Assembly: GCF_050624435.1 (NCBI RefSeq) | Contig: NC_134546.1 | Coordinates: 16,763,001-16,827,000 of the forward strand | Direction of reading: 5' to 3' | DNA: 64,000 nucleotides | Source: Tenrec ecaudatus | Taxonomy: Eukaryota > Chordata > Mammalia > Afrosoricida > Tenrecidae | Shown here: positions 11,326 through 22,386 of the stretch, piece by piece | Numbering within the stretch: position 1 is the stretch's first letter | Layout of the letters: every line of letters begins with the position of its first letter | Made by a program: the position numbers and the translations under genes | The notes under the pieces: generated by a model | The model's database searches: none | Told to the model about the DNA's origin: nothing | The model's input: the letters and a program-made list of their open reading frames with translations, nothing else

Positions 11326-11531
11326 CAAAAACCAGCTCACTGTCAACCAGACCATTCCGACTCCCAGCGACCCGGCAGGACGGGGCAGAACGGGCCCTGT
11401 GCGTTTCCGAGTCTGGACTCTTTCCGGGAGCCGAAAGCCCTGCCTTTCTCCTGCGGAGCAGCGGGTGGTTTCGATCTGCCCACCTTGCAAACAGCAGCCC
11501 AGGGAGTGACTGCTACACCCCCAGGACCCCC
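11326..11531 (-). repeat. AfroSINE, antisense
   Basis: The reversed tail, the block 'cagaacgggccctgtgcgtt', the block 'tttctcctgcggagcagcgg' and a damaged head ending near 11,531 are all present. The minus-strand frame at 11,110-11,595 crosses it and is therefore not a gene. Confidence 0.8.
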
Positions 11532-12649
11532 TTGCAATGTGAGAGGGCTTCATAACACTCATGGGGAAGATAAATTCATTCGCTTTAAATGCCATCTTTC
11601 CATAACATCTTCAAGCCCCGGCTCCACCCCACCATGATTTCACTCGCGGCCATCCTGTGGCTACGTCTTCCTGAGACCCGTCCCTGCCACCTCCAGTCCC
11701 CAGCCACCCCTGAGAAGCAAATGGAGTCTGTTCTTGTCCTGGCTGGAAGCCAGCCTCCTCCCTCCCCCAGGTGCGCCTCAGTGGGGAGCCGCCTTCAAGG
11801 AAGTGAGGGGAGAGGAAGGCCCGGAGAAAGGAGTGCTGGGTGTCTCCACAGGTGGAGTGTGGGGGAAAGCGCCCCCATGAGCAGCCGTGGGCACCTGGCT
11901 TGTCAGGGAGGCAAAGCCAGGGGGCAAGTCTACAGCGGTAGGAGGACCAAAGCACACTGGATCCCAAAGGCTAATGTTCCAAGTTCCTTTGGAGTTCTTT
12001 AGAGTGGGCCAGGTACTTTGGTGGCTAGCGTCCTGGGCAGCACAGAGGCCTAGCTCCCTCGTGGTGGGAAGTTGCATGTACCTGCCATCCATCGAGGGAC
12101 CCCAAACCTTCATTCTGTCTACTGTACCTCTGATCCCACAGGCAAAGGCAAGGCCCTGGGACAGGTACTAGCCTGGCCTACAGTCTCAACAGAGAGGAGC
12201 TGGTTGCTCTCAGGGCCTGGTGAAAACCAGCATCGAAGGACACTGTTGATTGGCGGCTGAGTCTGTGCTTGGGGGCTGAGGGGGTGAAGGTAAGGCCCAC
12301 CCCTAGCAGAGCAGATGGGGCTTGGGGGAGGGAGGGTTGAGCGTCTCTCCTTCAGAGCATGTGGGGAATGTCAAGACCTGTGAGCAGAAGAAATGACGCA
12401 GAGCTACAATGGAGCTCCAGGAGGGAGCCTGTTTGTTCTAGGACATTCCTCAGCAGGGGCTGCCACACGGAGGACCAGGTCTCCTCTGTTTTATAGCGTC
12501 CAAAAGGAGACTGGCTCTCTGCTCTGCCCTCGGAATTTACTCTGTGACCAGTCCCACAGCTTCACGGCCTCCTGATGCTCCCCGAAACCACACAGAGCAG
12601 GGCCCCGACAACTGAGCGCCCCCAGGCGCCTCACTTCAGTGATTACGAA
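11532..12649. other. Unassigned sequence, no gene seen
   Basis: Mostly unique-looking, GC-moderate sequence. Frames of 100-137 codons occur on both strands over the same bases without recognisable domains. Confidence 0.35.
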
Positions 12650-12898
12650 GGCCTGGGGTGGCGATGCCGTGGGTTCAGTTCCAGACCCTTGTCATAAAAC
12701 AGATCCCAATAAAGCAAGCCACGTGGACGTTTTGGTTCCCAGTGCATAGAAATGCTGCGTCTACACCCTGCTGTCTGTGAAGCATGCAGCGGCATTGTGA
12801 GAACGTTTGAAATCTTCAACTACCGAACTATGACGCAAAGGCTGCAAGTGAGCACACGCTTTCGGAAAAACGGCACCAATAGACTTGCTGAAAACCCC
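12650..12898. mobile_element. Tigger1-like (Tc1/mariner, pogo) remnant
   Basis: The left half resembles the Tigger phrase 'gtgggttcagttccagacc' followed by caataaagcaagccac and ttttggttcccagtgcata. The right half resembles the opposite end (aaacggcaccaatagacttg). The central transposase is absent, so this is an internally deleted, non-autonomous or decayed copy. Named from memory. Confidence 0.6.
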
Positions 12899-12929
12899 AA
12901 GGTGGCCACCAACCTCCTTCCATGAGCGC

Positions 12930-13137
12930 CTGCTCCCTGCCTGCCATCGAGTCCGTTGTGACTCATGGTGAGCCCTCTTGGACAGGCCAGAACTGTCCTG
13001 TGAGGGTCCAAGACTGCCTGCCACTCCTCGCTGGAATAGGAAAGCCTCGCCTTGCACCGGCAGAGCGGCTGGGAGTTTGGAACTGCTGACCTTGCGGTTA
13101 ACCGTGCAACTGCTAACCACTGCTCCACCGGGGCTCC
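12930..13137 (-). repeat. AfroSINE, full length, antisense
   Basis: It runs from the reversed tail ctgcctgccatcgagtccg to the head ending caccggggctcc. The 234-codon minus frame at 12,820-13,524 spans this SINE and the neighbouring Tigger, which explains it as fortuitous. Confidence 0.85.
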
Positions 13138-13555
13138 TGCAGCTCTCCACGACGGGAAACGTGGCACATCTCCATGGCAGTCTTTGCCCCACTTCCTCCT
13201 TCTCCTCCCCACTTCCTCCTCTTCCTGGTCCTTGATGCTTCTTTGTCCTCCACCTCCCCACCCAGTCACCCAGGTCAGCCTGCTCCAAGCAGCCTGACCA
13301 CTTCTCGACTCTGGCAGCCTTGAGTCCTCCCCAGCACTGGCCCGGCCCCGGGCCTCATCGTGCCCGCCTGCTTGGTCACAGAGGTGCTCCAGCCCGGCCA
13401 GCTCCGCTCCAGGGGTTCTTACCTGAGGGAGGCATCCCAATGACCAGGAGAGATTCTGACTCATCACACCTGGCGGACTGTGCACGTGGGTTTTGTCCGA
13501 ATGCTGCAGGTGATTCTGATGCATACCTGATTAATAAAAACAGCCATTAACATTC

Positions 13556-13650
13556 TTGTGCACTTACCTGCACTGTCTCCGGTCATCTTCCTGACAACCC
13601 CGTAAGGCAGGCGCTCTTATCTCCAGCATCCCGGGATACACTGAAGACTT
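13556..13650 (-). repeat. MIR fragment, antisense
   Basis: The sequence 'catcttcctgacaacccc' followed by gtaaggcaggcgctcttatc is the reversed MIR core, normally written around 'cctcacaacaaccctgtgag'. It is old and diverged. Confidence 0.55.
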
Positions 13651-13849
13651 ACAGGTAACTTGTACTTCCCTTTGATGTATGTAAATTTGCCCTCAATTTG
13701 AAATGATGAACTAACTAACCCCTTGAACCAATCCCTCCTCAAACAAATTCCCCATCGCGGTCACCTTCACTTGCTTCACACGCTGCTTGTAAGGCCGTGG
13801 GAAAGATGCCAAGTCTTCTTTCAAGCCTTTTCTGGCATTAACCCGACCC

Positions 13850-14032
13850 CAAAAACCTACTCACTGCCATCAAGTAGATTCCAGCTCAGAGCGACCCTCT
13901 GTAGGGCTTTTGAGTCTGTAAACCTTCAAGGAAGGAGACAGTCCATCGGTTTCCCGAGGCGCAGCGGTGGGTTTGGACGACTGACCCTGTGGTGAGCAGC
14001 CCAAGGTCCAAGCCACAGTGCCAACCGGCTCC
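13850..14032 (-). repeat. AfroSINE, antisense
   Basis: The visible blocks are the reversed tail 'actcactgccatcaagtag', the reversed 'gagcgaccctctgtagggc' and a head that ends at about 14,032 (gccaaccggctcc). The centre is more altered than usual. Confidence 0.8.
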
Positions 14033-14139
14033 TTTTCTTGCACTGAAGTACAGCTAAACAGGGACCTGCTCTGACTTACCTACAACCTGCCATGTAGACA
14101 CCCCTAGGGATGGAGCTAGTTCCTAACCCAGGGTCCACC

Positions 14140-14255
14140 TCACCCCCATTTCACAGTTGAGACGGAGGCACGGAAGCTCCCAAAGCTAACAAGGAGGGGG
14201 GCTTTCTTGACTCATCACGTCTAACCACTCTGCCATCCCTCCTTAAAGACCACTT
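14140..14255 (-). repeat. MIR fragment, antisense
   Basis: The phrase acccccatttcacagttgag followed by acggaggcacggaag is the reversed MIR core ('cccattttacagatgag'). It is followed by the usual 'aaccactctgcc' end. Confidence 0.6.
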
Positions 14256-14439
14256 AATGGCAGTTCTGGGGGAAGCTGCCCGTGTGGGACAGACCCATGA
14301 ATCCCAGCTACCCCCAACCCACCATCAGCTCAGTGTGCGCTCAGGACGTGGGACTTTACTGCGTGTTCAGTATGCCCCAGTAATAGAGTCCCAAAAAGTC
14401 GCTTAGAAAAAAGACTCCCAAAATGCCAAAGCTATCAAA

Positions 14440-15009
14440 TCCATGCTGACTCCGAACCACCCGTGGATCCACAGTCAATGCTCACGGAAGAAGCAGTCAA
14501 GAGCTGGGACGACCCACCGCGTTGGGTCAACCTGCTGCACAAGACTCTTTGAAGTGCTGAGCAGCACGGAGGTTTCTTTGAAGACGGAGGTGCTGTCTGA
14601 CCCACGCCAGGGTGCTTTCAATCATCTCGTCTGCATGTGAACGTTGGACAGCGAAGCTGGAAGACGAAAGGAAAACCCACGCATTTGTGGCTAAGAATTC
14701 TGAAAGCGCGCACTGCCAAAGAAGAGACAGATCTATCTTGGAGGAAAGATGGCGGAATGCCTCTTAGAGGCAAGGATGGGGAGGCTTCACCTGACATGCT
14801 TTGGACAGACGAGACCAGTCATGTTTGGTGCGCGGAGTGGAGTGGAGGGGCAGAGAGAAAGAGGAATGGATGAGACAGGTTGGCACCGTGGTGGCAGCAA
14901 TGGCCTCAAACACACGAGTACTTGTGAAGGTAGCCCAGGACCCGGCTGTGTTGTTCTGTTGGGCACAGGGTCGCTGGAGCCAGAACTGACTCGATGGCAC
15001 CTGACAAGG
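14440..15009 (+). repeat. BovB/RTE LINE 3' end, 5'-truncated
   Basis: It begins in the last coding region (gtggatccacagtcaatgct), passes the 'tgcatgtgaacgttggacag' and 'atgctttggacagacgag' landmarks and reaches the 3' terminus (gtcgctggagccagaactga...gatggcacctgaca). Translated pieces such as SACERWTAKLED match the C-terminal region of RTE ORFs, but stops and frameshifts are frequent. RTE elements encode an APE-type endonuclease and a reverse transcriptase; neither domain is included in this truncated copy. Confidence 0.8.
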
Positions 15010-15143
15010 ACCAGGGCAGAACAGAGCCGCCCCTTTGGGTTTCCGAGGCTGTAAATCTCTATGGGCACAAACAGCCTTATCTGCCTGTGCAGTGACTGGT
15101 GGGTTGAACGCCCAGTTGGTGACCCATGACACCATCAGAGCTC
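15010..15143 (-). repeat. AfroSINE, antisense, 3' tail missing
   Basis: It starts at 'ccagggcagaacagagccgc' directly after the BovB terminus and ends with the reversed head 'accatcagagctcct'. The exact abutment suggests insertion at, or deletion to, the BovB end. Confidence 0.7.
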
Positions 15144-17194
15144 CTAAAAAAAGCCTAGTGAAAGCCAGCAGGGAATTGCATCCCCTAAAGAAACCAGGAG
15201 AAGCCACGGAAATACCAGACATCTTTAGGAGCTTCAGGATGGTGCCATAGCAGAAATCGTGACGGAGGGACTCTGAGGGCCAGCAGACTCTCTTTGGCCC
15301 AGGCTGGGGGTGCACCAAGCGGAGGTTGGGGGCAATGAGAAGCTCCTACTAAAAGAGGTTGTGTGGCTTCAGCACCAGGAAGAGAGGGCCCCACTGAATC
15401 CAGCTCCTGGGCCCTTAGTGCTCGTGGATACTAAGGGGCCAATGCAGGGCCTGGCAAAAGAGGTTGCAGTCCACCTGGAGGAATCCAAGTCCTGAAAGAA
15501 CAAAGCAACTTCGGGGCAAGAAGCCTGATGAAGTACACCTTCTCCTGCCACTCACTCGCCTGGATTGTAAATGCTATATCCCAAACAGACGATTCGATGA
15601 ACGGACCAGAGAATCACAGAATGGACCCAGGGAGACACGGGAACCTCCTATAAAATAAAAGAGAATGTTCAGATGATTGGATGATCATTGGTGATTTGGG
15701 AAAATGAAGTTAAATCTGTCACTCTTACCAGTCACCCAAACACCACAGATTCCATTCCATCTAGATTAAGATTTAAATGTAAAAACCCTGAAAGTCGCCC
15801 CCCCAAGAATTAAGAGATCATTGATGTAAATATATCATCTTCTATGGGCAATAGCCTGTGTACCAGAAACTAGCCCAATCCCAGAAATCCAAAGGCTGTA
15901 TGATGTTTGCTCCACCAGGAGTCTCAAGTCAACGATCACAAAGCGAGTTCAATTCTTCTTTGCTAGCATTGCCCCTGACTCTCCCTCAAGCCCCTTCTTC
16001 CTCTGTCCTCTCCTCAGGTTCAGCTTCCACCTGGCCGCTTCCTAGCCCAGGCCAGTGTCTTGCGAGTCATCCTGCACTCTTCACTGCTCGCTCCTCACCC
16101 AGGTTCACCTTCACGGCCACTGCTCAACTCTGGCTGGGATCTGCCAGCTCCGAATCTGCCCAGCACTGCTCAGATCTGGGACCTCATCACCCCAGACGAC
16201 GTGGACCACATGGACATGTTAGGTTTATGAATGCTCAAAAAAAAGGTACTCTAGAATAAAATATTTTTGCCCTCCAGCTTGTGCAAATTGCAACCTGTGT
16301 AAGGTAGAACCCCATCAGAGAAGGAAAGCGCAAAGATTTTCCAGTGACATGAGTGATAGAAATGCGGTCAGACTGCACGCTGTCAAGAACGGGAAACTTG
16401 AGACAAAAACAAGGCGGTCCTAGGACTGCGTCTCTCCTTCATGTCGGTGTATATGAAAGACCAAGAGCAGACGGCTGAATATCCAAGGGGTCTTCCAGAA
16501 GGGCACGGAAAATGCTTGTTATGGAAAAGCCACAAAAGGATTTTTTTCCCAAAAAAAATTGTGCACCAAGATCAACTCCTACTAAGTTATAGAACCTAGC
16601 TGCACAGGATCTCGGGTGAGGCCTAAGCTAGATAAGACATCCGATTGAAAAGATACCTTATCAAAGCAGCATGAACTCTGCTAATTGAGTTCATTGACGC
16701 AAGAGCAGGCATCGAACTTGCATGGCAACGCGGTAAAAGCCCTGGGGCTTGAGGACAAGGGGCTGGGAACAAGACGCCCAAGACTCAGCTCTTCACAAAC
16801 CAACAGCTCGGATTAAGAAGGGAGGAGACGATTGATGTGAGAGATGAGGCCCGCAGTGGTGGGTGGTGCACATCAATGTGTGTGTGTGGGGGGGGTGCAT
16901 CTAGCCTGTGCCCTACCCAGCAGACACATTAGGCCATGCCAGGGACACCTCTAAGTGACAGGGCTCTAAGGAAACTTTCAAGTTGAGCAAACACTCTGCT
17001 CCGTGGGCACCAAACATTTACGCCCAGGTCAGCAGGAGACAAGAGCAGAGTTCTTCGTGCAAATGTTAAACAAATAAGGGACAAGATCGGGACATAGCTC
17101 GTCAAAGAGCTGCGGCAGGAAAGGAATCATGGCTTGGCCAGTATAATGCCGAAGCCCATAGACCCTCAACGCAGTGGCTACCAAGGAGCAGAAG
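15144..17194. other. Mixed unassigned sequence with an unnamed repeat
   Basis: No gene was recognised. At about 16,487-16,590 the text 'aggggtcttccagaagggca' followed by 'cggaaaatgcttgttatgg' and later 'attgtgcaccaagatcaact' looks like a widespread placental repeat that I remember but cannot name safely. A G/T-rich run lies near 16,875-16,898. The remainder looks unique. Confidence 0.35.
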
Positions 17195-17765
17195 GGGTCC
17201 ATCCAAGGAGACCACCACTCACAGAAGGGTCACAAGGAAGGGATGAGCCAGCCAGGGTGCAGTTTCGCACCCACAAAACACACAACATTCCTCAACCCCA
17301 GTTCTACCTTAAAAATCCGGCTGGACCAGAGCCCGTACACTGGTCCAGGTAAGAGCTCTTGACACGTGGAATCCAGGACAGAGAGACCCCGCAGGAACAA
17401 TAACGGGAGTAGTGATGCCATGAGGGTAGGGGAAGGTGGGGGGAGAAATGGGGAACCAATCGCAATGATCAACATATAACGCCCCTTGCCCCTGCTACCT
17501 GCCCCCGAGGAGTATGAAAAAGAGAAATGTGGGTGAAGGGAGACTTCAGACAGTGTAAGATATGAAAATAATAATATTTTATCAAGGGTTCACAAGGGTG
17601 AGAGAGTCAGGAAGGGGGGAAAGAGAAGCTGATACCAAAGGGCTCAAGTAGAAATAAAATGTTTTGAAAATAATCATGGCCACAGATGTACACATGTGTT
17701 TGATACAATTGATGTATGGATTGTTATAATAGCTGTAAAAGCCCCAATACAATGATTTCTTTGAA
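17195..17765 (+). mobile_element. L1 3' UTR copy, sense, about 570 bp
   Basis: Landmarks in order are gatgagccagccagggtgca, 'aattccagttctacctta'-like text, 'cgtggaatccaggacagag', 'agctgataccaaagggctca', 'gatgtatggattgttata' and a degenerate polyadenylation end (ccccaatacaatg). It carries many point differences and no clear TSD, so it is middle-aged. Confidence 0.75.
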
Positions 17766-18239
17766 AACATACAGATTCCAACTCTGTGAAAAGATAAAGA
17801 GAAGTAGTCCAGTCAAGCAAAGGTGAACCAACCATTCTATAGCAAAGGTCATGGATCATGTTGGCAGTGGGGTAGAGGGTGCGCTTGGAGCATTGTGCAT
17901 GCTGACTTTCAGGAGGACTGACGAGCATTCCCTTCTGCTGATTAGGAGAGTTTGGGAGAAAGGTAGCTAGTGCTTAGCAGAAAACTTCCTGGGAAACTTT
18001 TGCCAGAGCCTCCTTCGCCACCACCACAATGCCCCTGCTCAACAAGCAAGCAGGAAGCACTAAGCACCCAACTGACAGTCCCGACTTCTTTTTGTTCCCT
18101 AATCTTAAAAGGTCTTTAAAGGGAACCCTGTTTTCTTCTGTTAATAATGTACAAAGGGCAGGGTTCAATTCCCAAGACCCTTAATTCTATAGGCCTAACT
18201 GACTGGTATCATCCCTTATAAACTGAGCTTATGCTGAGA
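17766..18239. other. Unassigned, possibly LTR-derived
   Basis: The segment closes with 'tgctgagaaataaagcttat', which contains an AATAAA signal at about 18,239-18,244 and could be the R region of an unclassified LTR. No TG...CA boundaries or TSD were confirmed. Confidence 0.3.
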
Positions 18240-19240
18240 AATAAAGCTTATATTTTTTTACTGTTTTCATTTTATTTTTCCACAAACTTTTTGAAGTTCC
18301 CTTGAATATGTGTATATGTTTATATGTATATACACATATATACCATAAATCAGTAAGAGTACAAAAAGAGTATATCAGTTAAAAAAAGATAAAGCATACA
18401 ATTCATTTTAAAAAATTACTATTCAGGGAAGAAATCATAGGGTGCCTGGCTAAATCAGAAAGAATAGAATCTGGAGTCTTAAAAGCTTTTCTTACATAAA
18501 TCGATGTATGGATTGTTATAAGAGCTGTAAGAGCCCCCAATAAAATGATTTATTTATTTTTAAAAACTTGTCTAAATACAGGCAGTCACCTAAGTAAAGC
18601 ATCAGCTAAGTCCACACAGAAGAAGTACACTTGCCTGTGTGACCCAAGGATTACAAATGATAAACTCCATGATCAGAGGAGGGAAGTATAATAGAGCTCA
18701 AACTCTGTGCACCTGGTATACAGAAGGCCATGGATGGCAGACAGTAAAAGCCCAAAATCCACCTGCTAAGTCCACATGCGGATAAAGCCTACTGAGAATC
18801 CCCTCTGATCGTTAACTAGGGATATGAAGAATCTTGCCCTCAAAGAAGGGGCATTGTCTCTCTCCACCCACTCTTTCTGGGTAGGCCAGCCCAGGAAGGG
18901 TCATCTTCCCATGGGAGCTTGCCTGCACATGAGTCGTGTACTAACTGCCTTTGAGAGGCCCCAGGACCAATCTTGTAAGCTCCTCTGTCTACCACAACAT
19001 ATGTATCCTAATCCTGGTGCCATTCCTGCTCTGGTAACCCCAACTGTAGCTATGATGTTTGAATTTGTCATACTATGCATGTATACTCCCATGCCTTTCT
19101 AAAGTTCTGTATATCAGCAAACCCCTGGAACCTGTGCCAGTGGCCTCCCCCAACTAGATAATATGTCTTTGTTGTGTCTTCCCCTTGTCCTAAGACTATA
19201 ACAAATGTTCTCTTCAAAATAAAGAAATAAGTATTTTAAA
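18240..19240 (+). repeat. Old L1 3' UTR-like copy with small L1 insert
   Basis: The text gtgcctggctaaatcagaa...ctggagtcttaaaagctt and 'agtccacacagaagaagtac' parallels the L1 3' UTR phrases 'ggtgcccggctatcaaaaga', 'ggggtcttaaaggcttga' and 'catggaagaagcacacc' seen near 45 kb, but is much more diverged. It ends near 'ttcaaaataaagaaataag'. A separate 60-bp L1 tip (about 18,498-18,560: gatgtatggattg...cccccaataaaatgattt) interrupts it. Confidence 0.5.
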
Positions 19241-19560
19241 GTACTACAACAAAAATTACCAATGACTGATTGGCTTACTAAAAAAAAAAAAAGTCCAACC
19301 TCTAAGTCACGATAATAAAAACAAACCAGCAACAAATTTGGGGAAAAATTTAATTCTAATATCTAGCTCTGGGAAAGAGATAAATTAGAAATACTCTCTT
19401 GGGACTGGTTGTGAGAACTTCAGATGATGCAGTCTTTCTGGAAGATAGTATTTAAGGAGGCATAGGTCTCAGGTTGGGTTCTCTAGAGAGAAAAACCAGA
19501 GAAGCTTAAATATGTGTATATATATATAGGGGAGAGGTTTATATCAAGAAAACGGCTCAC

Positions 19561-20145
19561 CAGTCAGGGTGCAGCATAGCACCGATGAAACATACAACTT
19601 TCCTTCAGTTCTTGAATGCTTCGCCCCTCTCCCACTATCATGATCCCAATTCTACCTTACAAATCTGACTAGACCAGAGGATGTACAGTGGTACAGACAG
19701 AGCTGAAAACACAGGGAATCCAGGACAGATAAACCCCTCAGGACAGTATTGAGAGTGGCAATACCAGAAAGAGAAGGGAAAAGTGGGGGGAGAAAGGGGA
19801 AACTGATCACAATGATCTACATATAACCCTGTCCCAGGGGAACAGACATCAGAAAAGTGAGTGAAGGGAGACATCAGTGTAAGACATGAAAAAATAATAA
19901 TTTATAAATTATCAAGGGTTCATGAGGGAGGGAGAATGAGGGAGGGACGGGAAAAATGAGGAGCTGATACCAAAAGCTCAAGTAGAAAGAAAATGTTTAG
20001 AAAATGATGATGGCAACAAATGTACAAATGTGCTTGACACAATGGATGGATGGATGGATGGATGGATGGATGGATGGATGGATAGATGGGTGGATTGTGA
20101 TAAGAGTTTTACAAACCCCTAATCAAATTATTTTTTAAAAAGAAG
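19561..20145 (+). mobile_element. 5'-truncated L1 3' UTR with 15-bp TSD
   Basis: Direct repeats aagaaaacggctcac (19,546-19,560) and aagaaaatggctcac (20,146-20,160) differ at one base and flank the insert exactly. The insert begins cagtcagggtgcagcatagc and ends at the degenerate signal aatcaaattattttttaaaa. It lies inside an older antisense LTR and carries a GGAT microsatellite in its last 110 bp. Confidence 0.9.
20043..20096 (+). repeat. (GGAT)n microsatellite within the L1 tail
   Basis: About twelve tetranucleotide units with two interruptions replace the single 'atggatgtatggattg' stretch of the L1 3' terminal module, so the array grew from L1 sequence in place. Confidence 0.95.
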
Positions 20146-20636
20146 AAGAAAATGGCTCACACACCTGGAGAAGCAAGCACCTTCCAAGGTCATGGTCAGA
20201 TGGTAGGCTAAAGGCTTCTTCTGACTCACATGGCTACCGAGGCAGATAAATCCAAGATTGGCAAGAAAACAAGAGCTTGTGGCCCCAGAGGTTGAATGAA
20301 TCCAAGGTCAGCAGGTAAGATGGCAGACCACTGGCGCCTCCCAGGATTGGTGGGCAATGTGGCAAGCCATTGGCTCAAGTCAAAAATTAATGAGGCAGCA
20401 GCAGGGTCCAGACCCTGTAATACACAACCAAGCTTTTCCATAGCGTCTATGTGTGCTGGAAGCAGCCCACCTTCCAAGGAGAGCGGACTGTGGGGCATTA
20501 CTGGGTTTTAACTGCCAAACTACTGAGAATCCTGGCCCATCACGCTGACATAAAACCTTAACTATCACAGTAGATTGGGTGACGTGTCAAAATCATGAAA
20601 GTGTGCTTATTCTTTGATATTGGGATTCTACTTAAC

Positions 20637-20705
20637 TGCCCTTTAAAGTATATAATCCTTTATGTAGGATATAGTCCTACATAAAGGATTATACCCTAAG
20701 GGCAG
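20637..20705. other. Perfect 19-bp-arm inverted repeat with outer arms
   Basis: The arm tataatcctttatgtagga (20,651-20,669) is followed by the 5-nt spacer tatag and its exact reverse complement (20,675-20,693). An outer 8-bp pair, ctgccctt (20,637-20,644) and aagggcag (20,698-20,705), extends the stem past an internal loop. The RNA could form a roughly 69-nt pre-miRNA-sized hairpin. No expression evidence is available. A palindromic MITE remnant or chance are alternatives. Confidence 0.9.
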
Positions 20706-20814
20706 AAATAAGATATACACACAGTCAGCAGTATACAAGGGGGGCTTCGAAAAGTGGGCTTCCAAATTCTTCCATGGAAGAATTAATGATAAGAGAATTT
20801 TTCTGTGAATATTT

Positions 20815-22070
20815 TTTGACAGTTTTATTGGCACTTCTCCCACATATCATACAATTCAATAGTTCCATCATATCAAGAAGAGTTGTCCAATCATTACTGC
20901 AATCAATTTTAGAACATTTTCTTCTTCCTTGTACTCATTACTATTAGTGTAATTATTTTAATTGTGGGGAAAATACACACAACAAATCATTCTCTAATTC
21001 GTTAACTTCTCCATGTATAATTAAGTACCGTTGATTATACTCTTCACGTTGTGCAACCATTATGGATATTGTTTTCCAAATTGTTCTGCCACCATTAATA
21101 TAAGCTCAATGCCCCCTAAACAAAAACTCTTCCGCCTTCACCCATGGTAACCACTGGGCAATGTTGGGGTTTTTGTTTGTTTGCTTGTTGAGTAGTTTCC
21201 TTGATACAAAATTCATCTATTATCCATCTCCATAGTTCAGTCGCTTTTTAAATGAGTTGTCTATACATCATTACAATCAGTTCTTGTGCCTACTGCCTCC
21301 CTCCCGCGTTCACTGTTTGCTCCCCAATTCCCCTCACTCTCCCTGATCAACCAGCGCATCAGTTATTGTCGCCATGCAGCCCCTTCTTTTGTGCTTCACC
21401 AACTGGGAAACCTAACATAAACAATTACAAAGAAAACAAAATAGAAAGAAGGAACTAATACTAATATAAAGATTAAAATGAAAGTAAAGAGTGAGAAAGA
21501 AAAGACCAACCGACAATATTTAAAAAGCCAGAAGAGAAATTTCTGTCATGGAACAAATGAGACATATTTAATCCTCGAGCAAATTCAGGTTGGGTCAAAA
21601 GCGAGGTCAAGTGACAAGATACATTATACCGATGTTCGATCCACCATGATCAAGTTCACAGTAATCTCTGATAGTGAAGCTGTTCGAGTCCCTGGCCTGT
21701 GGCCAGAGGGGATCTGTCAGAGGCTTAATCTGACTGGATCCTCTGCAGATGGGTTTTGGGCTCCTCTGTCCTCCACTGCCTTCTACAAATTGGGTGTTCA
21801 CAGTTTAAGCTCTGATTCTTTTCCCTCCGTCGTATTTGGATTTAGTTATCATCATCTTTGGATCACACAGGCTGGTGTGCTTCTCCCATGCATGCTCCTC
21901 ACTTAGATGGCTGCTGTTTGAATACCCGCCTTTGAGACCCCGCGCGCTGTTCCATTGATGGCTGGCCACCGTCTGCTTCCGTCACCACACTCTGCTGCAG
22001 CGCCCTTCTCTGCAGTGCTCTCTTCACGGAGGTGAGGATCCTACAGGAAAGAACTGTTCTTGGGTTGGGG
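20815..22070 (-). repeat. Long antisense L1 3' UTR, older subfamily
   Basis: It opens with the reversed 3' end (acagttttattggcacttct, atcatacaattcaatag) and passes 'aagagttgtccaatcattac' and 'agaacattttcttcttcctt'. Near 21,860-21,960 it contains the reversed landmark 'gatcacacaggctggtgtgc' and 'agatggctgctg...gagaccccg' shared with other afrotherian L1 3' UTRs. No coding part of L1 is present. The right boundary is uncertain. Confidence 0.65.
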
Positions 22071-22386
22071 ATAGAATTATGTGTCCCATGAGTCTTTTGA
22101 AGCCCCTTTGTGTGTAATAGTTTTAACTATGAACCTAAAGCTGTAATAAGGAATTAGTTCAATCAAGATACACACACAGTGAGGCACCAGAGATCCATAA
22201 GAAGTCTCTTTATTGACAGGGAAAGCTGTTCACAATTGAATGTTAAATATTTAAAAGAAAACAAGTTACAGAACAAAATGTACAATATAAGCATATTTAC
22301 AACAAAATATTGTGCAAACATATATGCACATACAGGAAGAGCTTAGCATGTATGCCAAAATAAAAATAATGCATGTCTCTGATAAG

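Larger units (their letters stand above)
19465..20569 (-). mobile_element. ERVL-type solo LTR, antisense, split by L1
   Basis: On the minus strand the LTR starts at 20,569 with tgtgatagttaaggttttat, an ERVL/MLT2-style opening. It runs to about 20,161, resumes at 19,545 and ends near 19,465 with the reverse of gggttctctagag. The 600-bp gap is an L1 tail with its own TSD. Remaining LTR length is about 500 bp. No internal retroviral sequence is present. The left terminal dinucleotide and TSD are decayed. Confidence 0.65.

Noticed and set aside
12820..13524. A 234-codon minus-strand ORF, the longest in the window.
   Set aside because: It runs through a Tigger-like fragment and a full AfroSINE, so it is not an ancestral gene.
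20043..20096. Tandem tetranucleotide array considered as a minisatellite, satellite or CRISPR-like array.
   Set aside because: It is a simple GGAT microsatellite that grew from L1 sequence. There are no spacers and no associated genes.
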